Below are positions 27,115 through 35,622 of a DNA stretch of 64,000 nucleotides, piece after piece. The DNA is from Nocardia sp. BMG111209 (GTDB lineage: Bacteria > Actinomycetota > Actinomycetes > Mycobacteriales > Mycobacteriaceae): positions 4,526,001-4,590,000 of the forward strand of contig NZ_KB907307.1 of assembly GCF_000381925.1 (NCBI RefSeq). Direction: 5' to 3'. How positions within the stretch are numbered: the stretch's first letter is position 1; each line of letters starts with the position of its first letter. A program made the position numbers and the translations under genes. The notes below the pieces were generated by a model. That model saw nothing but the letters and a program-made list of their open reading frames with translations. It had not been told where the DNA came from and did no database searches.

Positions 27115-27164
27115 GAAGCGGAACCATGTTCCGAAATCGATAATACGGAACAAGGTTCCGCTTC
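27115..27164. promoter_or_regulatory. Double TetR operator between hydrolase and regulator
   Basis: Two copies of CGGAACNNNGTTCCG (27119-27133 and 27146-27160), 27 bases apart, nested inside a perfect outer inverted repeat GAAGCGGAACC/GGTTCCGCTTC (27115-27125 and 27154-27164). Placed in the divergent promoter region, so one regulator dimer pair could control both genes. Confidence 0.75.
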
Positions 27165-27193
27165 ATCGACGGTGTGACGGAGGTAACACGGCG

Positions 27194-27799
27194 GTGGCCG
27201 AGACGGACGGTGGCACGACCGGGGCGCGCGCCCGCAAGCGGGTCGACGCCCGCCGCAACGACGAAACCCTGCTGCAGGCGGCGGCAGCGGCGTTCGTGGC
27301 CTCCGGCGTCGACGCGCCGGTGCGCGATATCGCGGCCCGCGCCGGTGTCGGCGTCGGCACGATCTATCGCGCCTTCCCGACCCGGGCCGAGCTGATCGTC
27401 GCCGTCTACCGGCACCAGGTCGAGGAGTGCGCCGCGGCCGGCCCGGCGCTGCTGGCCGCCGGCGGCTCCCCGTATGCCGCGCTGGTGCGGTGGATCGATC
27501 TCTTCGTGGACTTCCTCGTCACCAAACACGGTCTCGCCGCGGCACTGCACTCCGACGACGCCACCTTCGCCGATCTGCACCACTGGTTCCTCGAACGCCT
27601 GGTGCCGGTCTGCGCCGAACTGCTCGAGGCCGCCGCCGCGGCCGATGAGATCGGTTCCGGCACAACGGCCTTCGAACTCATGTACGCGGTCGGCAATCTC
27701 TGCGTGGGCGTCGGCCGCGATCCGCGCTACGACGTCCGCCGCGTGGTGGCCCTGTTGCTGGCCGGGCTGCGCCACGACCCGGCCGGCCCCGGCACGTAG
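27194..27799 (+). CDS. TetR-family regulator of the divergent hydrolase
   Basis: 201 residues. HTH at about 15-60: LLQAAAAAFVASGVDAPVRDIAARAGVGVGTIYRAFPTRAELIVAVY. GTG 27194 is chosen because GGAGG lies ten bases upstream and the Arg-rich leader RARKRVDARRN just before the HTH is typical. The C-terminal ligand domain follows. The double operator at 27115-27164 is upstream, so it should repress itself and the hydrolase gene. Confidence 0.92.
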   Translation: MAETDGGTTGARARKRVDARRNDETLLQAAAAAFVASGVDAPVRDIAARAGVGVGTIYRAFPTRAELIVAVYRHQVEECAAAGPALLAAGGSPYAALVRWIDLFVDFLVTKHGLAAALHSDDATFADLHHWFLERLVPVCAELLEAAAAADEIGSGTTAFELMYAVGNLCVGVGRDPRYDVRRVVALLLAGLRHDPAGPGT

Positions 27800-27838
27800 A
27801 CCGGCAGCGAAAGGAGCACCGGCGCAGCGTCTTCGGCG

Positions 27839-28735
27839 TCACCGGCTGATCCGTCGCGGCACCGCCACCGTGGCGAGCTTGTCCGGATTGCGGATGGCGT
27901 AGAAGGTGGCGATCCTGCCGTCGGCGATCTCCATCAGATAGAGGCCCTCGAGGTGATCGCCGAGGTACGCGGCCAGCGCGGGCGTGTTGTTGTACGCGAC
28001 CATCTCGATCCGGAGATCGGGCATGGTCCGCGACTTCTCGAACAGGCCGGTGAGGTAGCGGGCCACCTGCTGTGCGCCGATCACGGGGCGGCGCACCGTG
28101 ATCGCCTTACCGCCGCTGTCGGCGATCCAGGTGGCGTCCGGCGCCAGCAACGCCAGTAGCCCCCGGGTGTCGCCGGTGGTGGCGGCCGTCGTGAACTGCT
28201 CGGTGATCCGGGCGATCCGAGCCGCGTCGCCGGGGTCGCAGCGCCTGCGCCGCGCCTGCACATGCCCCCGCGCGCGGTGCGCCACCTGCCGGACGGTCGT
28301 CACGGATTTGCCCACCGCCGAGGCGATGTCGTCGTAGCCGAAGCCGAACACCTCGCGCAGCACGAACACCGCGCGCTCGTCCGGGGTGAGCGTCTCGAGC
28401 ACCACCAGCATCGCCATCGACACCGATTCGGCCAGCACCGTATCGGCCGACGCGTCGTGCTCGTCGATCAGCAGGGGTTCGGGCAGCCACGGGCCGATGT
28501 AGTCCTCCCGGCGCCGGGCGCCGGCCCGCAGGGCGTTGAGCGCCTGCCGGGTCACCAGCCGGGCCAGATACGACCGGGTGTCGCGCACCGCCGCCAGATC
28601 CACGGTGGCCCAGCGCAGATAGCTGTCCTGCAGCACATCGTCGGATTCGGTTGCCGAGCCGAGTATTTCGTAGACGATCGTGAACAGCAGCGGGCGCAGC
28701 AGGGTGAACCGCTCGGCGTGGTCGTCGGCGATCAT
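27839..28735 (-). CDS. ECF41-type (SigJ-like) sigma factor, second copy
   Basis: 298 residues. Sigma2 (FTLLRPLLFTIVYEILGSATESDDVLQDSYLRW) and sigma4 (LTPDERAVFVLREVFGFGYDDIASAVGKSVTTVRQVAHRAR) are followed by the SnoaL-like domain. All ECF41 marks are present and closer to consensus than in the copy at 15557: WLPEPL, DSGGK and NPDKL. The start at 28735 overlaps the stop of the upstream flavoprotein gene (ATGA), so the two are translationally coupled, with the enzyme first. In the other module the sigma gene comes first. Confidence 0.95.
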   Translation of the reverse strand: MIADDHAERFTLLRPLLFTIVYEILGSATESDDVLQDSYLRWATVDLAAVRDTRSYLARLVTRQALNALRAGARRREDYIGPWLPEPLLIDEHDASADTVLAESVSMAMLVVLETLTPDERAVFVLREVFGFGYDDIASAVGKSVTTVRQVAHRARGHVQARRRRCDPGDAARIARITEQFTTAATTGDTRGLLALLAPDATWIADSGGKAITVRRPVIGAQQVARYLTGLFEKSRTMPDLRIEMVAYNNTPALAAYLGDHLEGLYLMEIADGRIATFYAIRNPDKLATVAVPRRISR

Positions 28736-29898
28736 GCGGTGACCGAGGCCGGCCGGGTGGGACGCGGGCCACCCTTCACCCATGCCATGGCGCCCGGTTT
28801 ACGCGCCTCCCGGCGGATCTTGCCGACCGCGAGGGTGGCGGTCATCTCCTTGATCCGCGCGCCGAGGCGGCCGCCGAGGTAGAAGTTCACCGCGGTGTCG
28901 TCCTTGCGGGCGAGCTGCCGGATACCCGCGCGGCGGCCGAGGCTCACACAGGTCCCGATCAGGGCCAGGTCGATCGCCGCCGGCTCGGTTCCGGCGATGT
29001 GGCCGAGCACGGTCTCGGCGGCCTGCGCGCCGAGCGCGCCCGCGGCCTGGGAGCACATCCGCAGCGGCGCCCCCGACGGCGCGGCGGCGTCGCCGGTCGC
29101 CACGATGCGGTCGTCGTCGACGCTGGTCAGCGTCTCGTCGGTGAGCAACCGGCCGAGGTCGTCGGTGCGCAGTCCGCTGGCCGCCGCCAGCCGCGGCACG
29201 CCGAAACCGGCCGCCCAGACGGTGAGCGCACTCGGACGCGTCTCGCCGCCGGTGAGAACCACTGCCGCCGAACGCACTTCGCACACCCGTTCCGACTCGA
29301 GCACGGTGACCCCGTGCCGCGCCAGCCAGGTCGCGACATATCGGCGGCCGGGCGGATTCATCGCGGGCAACAGGGTTCCCCCGCACACGAGCGTGACGTC
29401 ACGCCCTCGTTCGGCCAGTTCGGCGGCCGTCTCGACGCCGGTCGGACCGCCACCGACCACCGTGATCGGAGCGTCGAGCGGCAGCTCCCACAGCCGGGTG
29501 CGCAGCCGCTGCGCCGACTCGAATTCCGCGACGGTACAGGCAAATTCGGCGCAACCCGGAACGGTCGGCACCGCTGCGGTGCTGCCGACCGCATAGATCA
29601 GATGGTCGTAGTCCAGTATCCCGCCGGAGGCCAGTCGCACCGTGCGGGTGGCGGTCTCGATGCGGGTCACGCTGTCCACGACCAGTTCGACGCCCGGCCC
29701 GAGCAGGGTGTCGTACGCGACGGTCGCCTCCCCGGTACCGGCGACGAACTGGTGCAACCGCACCCGATCGACGAACATCGGGCGTGGATTGATCAGCGTG
29801 ACAACCACATCGGTCCGCTTCCGCAGATGATTGGCCGCGAGGGTGCCCGCATATCCCCCGCCGACGACGATGATCCGGTGCATGGTGTGTTCGGTCAT
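28732..29898 (-). CDS. NDH-2-like FAD-dependent oxidoreductase, second copy
   Basis: 388 residues from ATG 29898 (MTEHTMHRIIVVGGGYAGTLAAN). FAD motif VVGGGYAG, NAD(P)H motif ITVVGGGPTGVETAAELAE (about 145-163) and DDRIVATGDAAAPSG (about 260) mirror the enzyme at 16603; ISLGRR there matches VSLGRR here. The later part includes a KEMTATLAVGKIRREARKPG tail. It is first in a two-gene operon with the second ECF41 sigma factor, overlapping by four bases. Confidence 0.9.
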   Translation of the reverse strand: MTEHTMHRIIVVGGGYAGTLAANHLRKRTDVVVTLINPRPMFVDRVRLHQFVAGTGEATVAYDTLLGPGVELVVDSVTRIETATRTVRLASGGILDYDHLIYAVGSTAAVPTVPGCAEFACTVAEFESAQRLRTRLWELPLDAPITVVGGGPTGVETAAELAERGRDVTLVCGGTLLPAMNPPGRRYVATWLARHGVTVLESERVCEVRSAAVVLTGGETRPSALTVWAAGFGVPRLAAASGLRTDDLGRLLTDETLTSVDDDRIVATGDAAAPSGAPLRMCSQAAGALGAQAAETVLGHIAGTEPAAIDLALIGTCVSLGRRAGIRQLARKDDTAVNFYLGGRLGARIKEMTATLAVGKIRREARKPGAMAWVKGGPRPTRPASVTA

Positions 29899-30228
29899 AC
29901 CCCAGAGACACCGCCGGGCCCCGGAACATGACACGCCCGGATGTGATGTGCGCCACCCGGCGGATCGGCCGGCCGCCGGTCCGATCCGCTCGGCACCGAG
30001 GATGCGCGGCCCGGTGACCTGGCCGAGTCGGGGGTCGCACGGGTCGTGCGGGCCCGGTGAGGTAAGCTACGCGTAACACGATGGTTCGCTGAGCTGTCAC
30101 TGCAGCGCGCTTCCTACGGCGATCGATTTTGCCCTCCGGCAATCTCGCCCTCTCGTGCCCCCGGCGCGGGCCCGCGTCCGCGGCCGGCGGTGGCACCACC
30201 CGATGCCCGAAAGGCACTACCCACAGAC
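29899..30228. other. Divergent region before the helicase gene
   Basis: 330 bases between the second ECF41 module and the helicase. It holds the candidate ECF41 promoter and, at 30060-30075, an A/T-richer GTAAGCTACGCGTAAC that may be a helicase promoter with a leader of about 150 bases, as is common for cold-inducible helicases (inference). Confidence 0.4.
29907..29933 (-). promoter_or_regulatory. Candidate ECF41 promoter of the second module
   Basis: Reading the minus strand: TGTCATG (29933-29927), 16 bases, TGTC (29910-29907), ending nine bases before the flavoprotein ATG. It resembles the TGTCACA/CGTC elements known for ECF41. Weak on its own; the first module has a similar sequence. Confidence 0.3.
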
Positions 30229-31833
30229 ATGTATTCCGATTCCCCGTCGTTCGCCGTGCTCGGCGTTCGCGCACCCCTGGTCCGAGCCCTCGAACGCACG
30301 GGTATCACCGCTCCGTTCCCGATCCAAGCCGACACCCTGCCCGATTCGCTGGCCGGCCGGGACCTGCTCGGCCGCGGCCGCACCGGCAGCGGTAAGACGC
30401 TCGCCTTCGCCATCCCGATGATCGACCGCCTCGCCGAGGCCGAACGGGCCGCACCGAACCGACCGGCCGGACTCGTCCTGGCCCCGACCCGCGAACTGGC
30501 CGTCCAGATCGCCACCGCGATGGAGCCGCTGGCCGCCGAGTTCGGGATGACCGTCGCCACCGTCTTCGGCGGGGTGCCGCAGCAGCGGCAGGTGCGCGCG
30601 CTGCGGCGCGGCGTCGACATCGTCGTCGCCTGCCCGGGCCGGCTCGAGGATCTCATCGGGCAGCGGCTGGTGTCGCTGGACTCGGTCGCGATCACCGTGA
30701 TCGACGAGGCCGACCACATGGCCGACCTCGGCTTCCTGCCCGCCGTCACCCGGATCCTGACGGCCACCCCGGCGGGCGGTCAGCGCCTGCTGTTCTCGGC
30801 AACGCTGGACAAGAGCGTCAACCGGCTGGTCACCCGGTTCCTGCCGAATGCGGTCCGGCATTCGGCGGGCGAGGCGGATGTGCCGGTCGCCACCATGACC
30901 CACCACGTCCTCGAGACGGCCGACGCCACCACCAAGAAGGTGCTGGTGCATCGCCTCGCGTCCGGCTCCGGCCGCCGAATCCTGTTCACCCGCACCAAAC
31001 ATCAGGCCCGCAAGCTGGCGAAGCAGTTGACCGCGGCGGGTATTCCGGCCGTGGATCTGCACGGCAACCTCGCCCAGAACGCGCGCGACCGGAACCTGGC
31101 GATGTTCGCCGCGGGTACCGCGCGGGTGCTGGTGGCCACCGACGTCGCGGCCCGCGGCGTGCATGTGGAGAACGTCGAACTGGTCGTGCACGTCGACCCG
31201 CCCGCGGAACACAAGGCGTACCTGCACCGTTCGGGCCGCACCGCGCGCGCCGGCGGCACCGGCGACGTCGTCACGCTGATGCTGCCCGCCGAGCGCGGCG
31301 ATGTCACGGCGTTGCTGCGCAAGGCCGGGATCGATGCCGCGCCCCAACGGGTTCCGGCCGATTCGCCGGTGGTGACGCGCCTCGTGGGCGAGGTCGCCCC
31401 GCTCGTCGCCGTCGCGCCGGCCGCCGCGGCGGAGCCGGCCCCGGCCCAGCGTCCGGCCCGCGCCAAGCAGAACGGACAGAACGGCGGTACGCGCGCCGGT
31501 AACGCGGGTAACCGATCGAACGGTTCCCGTCGCCGGTCCGAGGGCGACGCTCCCACCGGCCGGCGGCGCACCGAGAACACCGGTCAGCGCCGTGCCGAGG
31601 GCGGCGGTTCCGCCGGTCGGCGGCATACCGAGGACACCGGCACGCGGCGGATCGAGGGCGGCGGTTCCGCCCCGGGGCGGCGTACCGGCGCCGCGGGTCA
31701 GCAGCGCGCCGAGGGCAGCGCCGCCACCGGCCGGCGCGGCACTCGCGGGCACGGCGGCGGTGTCGTCCCCGCGGGCAGTACCGGTGGCCGCGCGGGATTC
31801 TCGCGCAGCGCCGCCAAGGCACGCGGCCGCTAG
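30229..31833 (+). CDS. DEAD-box ATP-dependent RNA helicase
   Basis: 534 residues. All DEAD-box motifs are present in order: Q motif (ITAPFPIQADTLP, about 21-34), motif I RTGSGKT (about 49-55), PTRELA, DEAD in VIDEADHMADLGF (about 162-174), SAT (LLFSATLDK), then RILFTRTKHQARKL, VATDVAARGVHV and HRSGRTARAGGTGD. The C-terminal 140 residues are a low-complexity basic tail with imperfect GRRxTExTGxRRxEGGGSA repeats, an RNA-binding region typical of actinobacterial RhlE/DeaD-type helicases. Role: RNA unwinding in ribosome assembly or decay. A strong hairpin follows the stop. Confidence 0.95.
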   Translation: MYSDSPSFAVLGVRAPLVRALERTGITAPFPIQADTLPDSLAGRDLLGRGRTGSGKTLAFAIPMIDRLAEAERAAPNRPAGLVLAPTRELAVQIATAMEPLAAEFGMTVATVFGGVPQQRQVRALRRGVDIVVACPGRLEDLIGQRLVSLDSVAITVIDEADHMADLGFLPAVTRILTATPAGGQRLLFSATLDKSVNRLVTRFLPNAVRHSAGEADVPVATMTHHVLETADATTKKVLVHRLASGSGRRILFTRTKHQARKLAKQLTAAGIPAVDLHGNLAQNARDRNLAMFAAGTARVLVATDVAARGVHVENVELVVHVDPPAEHKAYLHRSGRTARAGGTGDVVTLMLPAERGDVTALLRKAGIDAAPQRVPADSPVVTRLVGEVAPLVAVAPAAAAEPAPAQRPARAKQNGQNGGTRAGNAGNRSNGSRRRSEGDAPTGRRRTENTGQRRAEGGGSAGRRHTEDTGTRRIEGGGSAPGRRTGAAGQQRAEGSAATGRRGTRGHGGGVVPAGSTGGRAGFSRSAAKARGR

Positions 31834-31846
31834 CACAGCCGGGCAG

Positions 31847-31885
31847 CCTGCCTGCCGGCACCGGGAGCCCGGGTCGGCAGGCAGG
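31847..31885 (+). terminator. Terminator hairpin after the helicase gene
   Basis: Perfect 11-bp arms CCTGCCTGCCG (31847-31857) and CGGCAGGCAGG (31875-31885), beginning 14 bases after the stop, with a loop that itself contains CCGGG/CCCGG. No T-run. Confidence 0.65.
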
Positions 31886-31945
31886 TTCCCGTCCCCCGGG
31901 TTACGGTGTGCGCGTTCGTAATACGCCGCCATGAGGAGCTCGGGC

Positions 31946-32524
31946 ATGAACATCGTCCCCCCGTCGACCGCTGACGAATGGCACGGATTCCTCCGGGCCT
32001 ACAGCACCGAATTTCCCGATTCGCCGTTCATGCGGCGCATGGCGGCCGACGGGCGGGCGGACCAATTCCTCAGCGCCGCACAGAGATCCGCGGGCTGGCT
32101 GGGATTCGAACCGGCGAGCGCGGACGACATCGCCGCCGCCGAGCAGCGCCTCGGGGTCCGGCTTCCCCCCGCCTACCGGAACTTCCTGCTGACCAGCAAC
32201 GGCTGGAACACCATCTCCTATGCCGTCGACCTGCTCCCGATCGCCGAGGTCGGCTGGTTCCCCGACGTGGAGCCCGAGCTGATCCGAGCCTGGGAGGGAA
32301 CGGAATTGCTCGACGAGTACGGCAGCGTGCTCGAACGATCCCTGGTGGTGTCGATGGACGACGGCGGCGCCGGCCAGTACCTCTTCCTGCACGCCGCCGA
32401 GGTCGCCGACGACGGCGAGTGGACCGCCTACGAGTGGTGGCCCGGCGACGGTGAGGACCCGTACCGCTACGCCGGTTTCGGGGTACTGATCGCGGACCTG
32501 TGGAAGCAGGCCCGCGAAAATTAG
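31946..32524 (+). CDS. SMI1/KNR4-family protein
   Basis: 192 residues. The core ASADDIAAAEQRLGVRLPPAYRNFLLTSNGWN (about 56-87) is the SMI1/KNR4 (SUKH) signature, followed by LLPIAEVGWF and a C-terminal DPYRYAGFGVLIADLWKQA. GAGGAG is seven bases before ATG 31946. SUKH proteins often serve as immunity proteins for polymorphic toxins, but many are solitary. No toxin gene is next to it. Its 3' end overlaps the convergent desaturase gene by four bases. Confidence 0.85.
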   Translation: MNIVPPSTADEWHGFLRAYSTEFPDSPFMRRMAADGRADQFLSAAQRSAGWLGFEPASADDIAAAEQRLGVRLPPAYRNFLLTSNGWNTISYAVDLLPIAEVGWFPDVEPELIRAWEGTELLDEYGSVLERSLVVSMDDGGAGQYLFLHAAEVADDGEWTAYEWWPGDGEDPYRYAGFGVLIADLWKQAREN

Positions 32525-33714
32525 GCCCGCGTCCGCACCCGGCGCAACGCGGTACGTAACCCGTTCCGCCGCAACGGTTTCCGCTCCGACGGCGCGGTCA
32601 CGCGAAGTTCGGAGGCGGTCTCCGGGGCGTCGTCGCAGGTCGCGCGCAACCAGCGGTTGGGCACGGCCAGTTTGTGCAGGGTGCGCATCGCCAGGAAGTA
32701 CTGGCGCGGCAGCGAACCGCTGGTATACGGCAGGTCGTACTTCTCGCACAGTTCCCGGACCCGCACGGCCACACCGGCATAGCGGTTGCTGGGCAGCTCC
32801 GGGAACAGATGGTGCTCGATCTGATAACACAGATTGCCGCTGAGGAACGCCAGCACCGGCCCCGCGGTGAAGTTCGCGCTGCCCAGCAACTGCCGCAGGT
32901 ACCACTCGTGCCCGGTCTCCTGCTCGACCACGCCGGGCTTGAATTTCTCTGCGCCGTCGGGGAAATGACCGCAGAAGATCACCATGTGGGCCCAGACGTT
33001 GCGCACGATGTTGGCCGTGGCGGTCGCGGTGAGGGTGCGCCGCCAGCGCGGGCCGCTCACCGCCGGGAACAGCACGTAGTCCTTGCCGATTTGGCGAACC
33101 GCCTTGCCGAGGAAGGCCTTCGTGTGCGCGGCCCGGCCGGCCGGGCCGCCGCGCTCGAATTCGGCATAGAGCCCGTGCAGCGCTATCCCCCACTCGAAGG
33201 TCAAGGCCAGCAGCAGATTCTGCAACGGCTGCAGTGCCATGTACGGCCGCCATTGCTGGTCCCGCGACATCCGCATCACGCCGAAGCCGATGTCGTCGTC
33301 CATGCCCAGCACGTTCGTGTACACGTGGTGCCGGTAGTTGTGCGCGTACCGCCACTGCGACGACAGCGCGGCCATATCCCATTCCCAAGTGCTGGAATGG
33401 ATTTCGGGATCGTTCATCCAATCCCACTGGCCGTGGCAGACGTTGTGGCCGATCTCCATGTTCTCGACGATCTTCGCGACCGCGAGCCCGGCGGTGCCCA
33501 CCGTCCAGCCGAGCCGGCCGCGGCCGACCGCGATCAGCAGCCGGGCCGCCACATCGAGGGTGCGCTGGAAGGCGATCGTCCGGCGGATGTAGACCGCGTC
33601 CCGTGCGCCCCGGGCGTCCAGGACGTCACTGCGGATCGCATCGAGCTCGCTGCCGAGCGCGGCGATCTCGGCGTCACTGAGACGTGCGTATGCCGCGACC
33701 TCGGCGATGGCCAT
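32521..33714 (-). CDS. Membrane fatty-acid (acyl-CoA) desaturase
   Basis: 397 residues. The three histidine clusters binding the di-iron centre are present: HNVCH (90-94), HNYRHH (125-130) and QIEHH (near 300). Hydrophobic segments lie around 58-82 and 155-180. This is the linoleoyl-CoA/DesA3 type that oxidises stearoyl-type chains with O2 and a ferredoxin or reductase partner. Last gene of a five-gene minus-strand operon, 49 bases after the alcohol dehydrogenase; no reductase partner is seen nearby. Confidence 0.92.
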   Translation of the reverse strand: MAIAEVAAYARLSDAEIAALGSELDAIRSDVLDARGARDAVYIRRTIAFQRTLDVAARLLIAVGRGRLGWTVGTAGLAVAKIVENMEIGHNVCHGQWDWMNDPEIHSSTWEWDMAALSSQWRYAHNYRHHVYTNVLGMDDDIGFGVMRMSRDQQWRPYMALQPLQNLLLALTFEWGIALHGLYAEFERGGPAGRAAHTKAFLGKAVRQIGKDYVLFPAVSGPRWRRTLTATATANIVRNVWAHMVIFCGHFPDGAEKFKPGVVEQETGHEWYLRQLLGSANFTAGPVLAFLSGNLCYQIEHHLFPELPSNRYAGVAVRVRELCEKYDLPYTSGSLPRQYFLAMRTLHKLAVPNRWLRATCDDAPETASELRVTAPSERKPLRRNGLRTALRRVRTRA

Positions 33715-33763
33715 GCGTTCCTTCCCACGGTGGTTCGATGTGACAGAGAACCGGCCCGGTGCC

Positions 33764-34831
33764 TCACAACAGCCCGCCGACATCCGCTCGCCAGGGTAGC
33801 AGTACCGCGCGCCCGCGGATGTCTCCGCGATCCAGCCGCTCGAACGCCTCGGGGCCCGCTTCCAGGGGAAACTGTTCCGTTTCCACCCGGATCCGGCCCG
33901 CTCGAGCCAGGGCCACCGACGCCAGCAGATCCGATCGGGTACCGCCGTAGGACTTGCGGACGGTGGCGCCCCACGGCAGGCCCGGACCGCCCGCGGGACC
34001 GGCGTCGAGCGGGACGGCGCCGCCACCCAGGCCGACGATGCGGTAGGCGCCGTTCGGCGCGACCGATTCGACGGCCAGGCGCGCGGTGGCGTCGGTGCCG
34101 ACGAAATCGAAGACCGCCTCCGCGCCGCGGCCGCCGGTGAGTTCCAGGATCCGGGCGGCGGTGTCCGGACCGGCCGGCAGACCGAGGTCGGCGCCGCACT
34201 GCGCGGCGAGTTCCAGCTTGCCCGAAGCGATGTCGACCGCGATCACCCGAATATCGGCCACCGCCTTCAGGATCTGCACGGCGACATGGCCGAGTCCGCC
34301 GATCCCGATGGCGACCGCCGTCGCGCCCGGCCACAGCTGATCCAGGGTGCCCGCGACGGCGTGGTACGGGGTCATCGCGGCATCGGCGAGCGGCGCCGCG
34401 GCCACGAAATCCAGATCGTCGATCGGCACGAACGAATTCGCCGGAATCCGAACGTATTCCGCCATCCCGCCGTCGGGCCCCAGGCCCGGACAGGGCGGCA
34501 TCGCGACCCGGCCGGCGGCCAGGCAGACATTCTCGTTGCCGCGCAGGCATTCCCGGCATTCGCCACAGGACCAGCACAGGTAGACCAGACCGCGCTCGCC
34601 CGCGCTGCGGCCGGTGACCTCGGCGCCGACCGCCTCGACGGTGCCGGCGATCTCGTGGCCCATGGTCAGCGGCTCCGCCCGCAACTGGAACGGGAGACTC
34701 AGCACGTACGAATCCGAATGGCAGATGCCCACCGCCCCCACCCGCAACAGCAGGTCGCCGGGGCCGATCTCCGGCACCGGCACCTCCCGGATCTCCAGGG
34801 TTCCGGGGCCGACCAGTTGCAACGCGCGCAT
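33764..34831 (-). CDS. Zinc-dependent alcohol dehydrogenase
   Basis: 355 residues. Catalytic zinc ligands: Cys37 (GICHSD), His59 and Glu60 (GHE). Structural zinc: Cys89, Cys92, Cys95, Cys103. The NAD(P) site AIGIGGLGHVAVQILKAV lies near 175-192. It oxidises or reduces alcohols and aldehydes of unknown chain length. It starts two bases after the SDR stop. AdhD in the mycobacterial mymA operon holds the equivalent position. Confidence 0.93.
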   Translation of the reverse strand: MRALQLVGPGTLEIREVPVPEIGPGDLLLRVGAVGICHSDSYVLSLPFQLRAEPLTMGHEIAGTVEAVGAEVTGRSAGERGLVYLCWSCGECRECLRGNENVCLAAGRVAMPPCPGLGPDGGMAEYVRIPANSFVPIDDLDFVAAAPLADAAMTPYHAVAGTLDQLWPGATAVAIGIGGLGHVAVQILKAVADIRVIAVDIASGKLELAAQCGADLGLPAGPDTAARILELTGGRGAEAVFDFVGTDATARLAVESVAPNGAYRIVGLGGGAVPLDAGPAGGPGLPWGATVRKSYGGTRSDLLASVALARAGRIRVETEQFPLEAGPEAFERLDRGDIRGRAVLLPWRADVGGLL

Positions 34832-34833
34832 CG

Positions 34834-35622
34834 TCACGAAATATCTACTCCCTCGGCCGGTTCGGCCATCGCACGCACGCGGGCCAGTACGTCCGGATAG
34901 CGGCGCAGATGCGCGCCGCCGTTCAGGTCCAGCGTCGATCCGGTCATCCACCCGGCCCGCGGCGAGGACAGATAGACCACGGCGTCGGCGATCTCCTCGG
35001 CCCGCCCGCTGCGGCCGAGCGGGGTGTTCTCGAGGTATTCCTCGGTCAGGCCCGGGACCAGCGAGATCCCGGCCACCAGCGGCGTGTCCACCAGGCCGGG
35101 TGAGATGGCGTTGACCCGGATGCCGCGTTCGGCCAGTTCCAGCGCGGCCACCTCGACCAGCATGAGCACACCCGCCTTCGCGGCGCAGTATCCGGCCAGT
35201 CCGGTGCCGGGCTGGCGGCCGTTGAGCGAGGCGATGCAGACGATGCTCGCACCGTCGGCGACGTGCCGCCCCGCATGTTTGAGCACCAGGAACGTGCCGG
35301 TCAGGCAGACGTCCACGGTGGTACGCCAATTCGACAGGTCCAGATCGACGATCGGGCCGGGCAGCGACAGTCCGGCGCAGTTGACCACCGTCCGCGCACC
35401 GGCGGCCGCCTCGAAAACGGCTGCCACGGAGGCCTCGTCGGTGACGTCCAGGACCGCCGCGGTGACCCGGTCGCCGAGTTCGGCCGCGATGCGTTGCGCG
35501 CCTTCGACATTCACGTCGGCCAGCACGACCCGGTAGTCCTCGGCCAGCAGCGCCCGCACCGTCGCCAGGCCGATGCCCGAGGCCCCGCCGACCACGACCG
35601 CGGTGGGTTCGTCCGTACTCAT
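34834..35622 (-). CDS. Short-chain dehydrogenase/reductase
   Basis: 262 residues. TGxxxGxG-type cofactor site VGGASGIGLA (11-20), NCAG (81-84), catalytic Ser132, Tyr145 and Lys149 (YCAAK), and the ISPGLVDTPL loop. A classical SDR acting on an unknown hydroxy or keto lipid; SadH in mymA-type operons is the analogous member. Start ATG 35622 overlaps the upstream hydrolase stop (ATGA), and the stop lies two bases from the ADH start. Confidence 0.93.
   Translation of the reverse strand: MSTDEPTAVVVGGASGIGLATVRALLAEDYRVVLADVNVEGAQRIAAELGDRVTAAVLDVTDEASVAAVFEAAAGARTVVNCAGLSLPGPIVDLDLSNWRTTVDVCLTGTFLVLKHAGRHVADGASIVCIASLNGRQPGTGLAGYCAAKAGVLMLVEVAALELAERGIRVNAISPGLVDTPLVAGISLVPGLTEEYLENTPLGRSGRAEEIADAVVYLSSPRAGWMTGSTLDLNGGAHLRRYPDVLARVRAMAEPAEGVDIS

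Noticed and set aside
31500..31760. Direct repeats that could be taken for a repeat array
   Set aside because: They are imperfect codon-level repeats of the Arg/Gly-rich helicase tail, not a CRISPR or DNA repeat array.
30217..31953. 578-codon minus-strand frame opposite the DEAD-box helicase
   Set aside because: Antisense of a gene with all helicase motifs.
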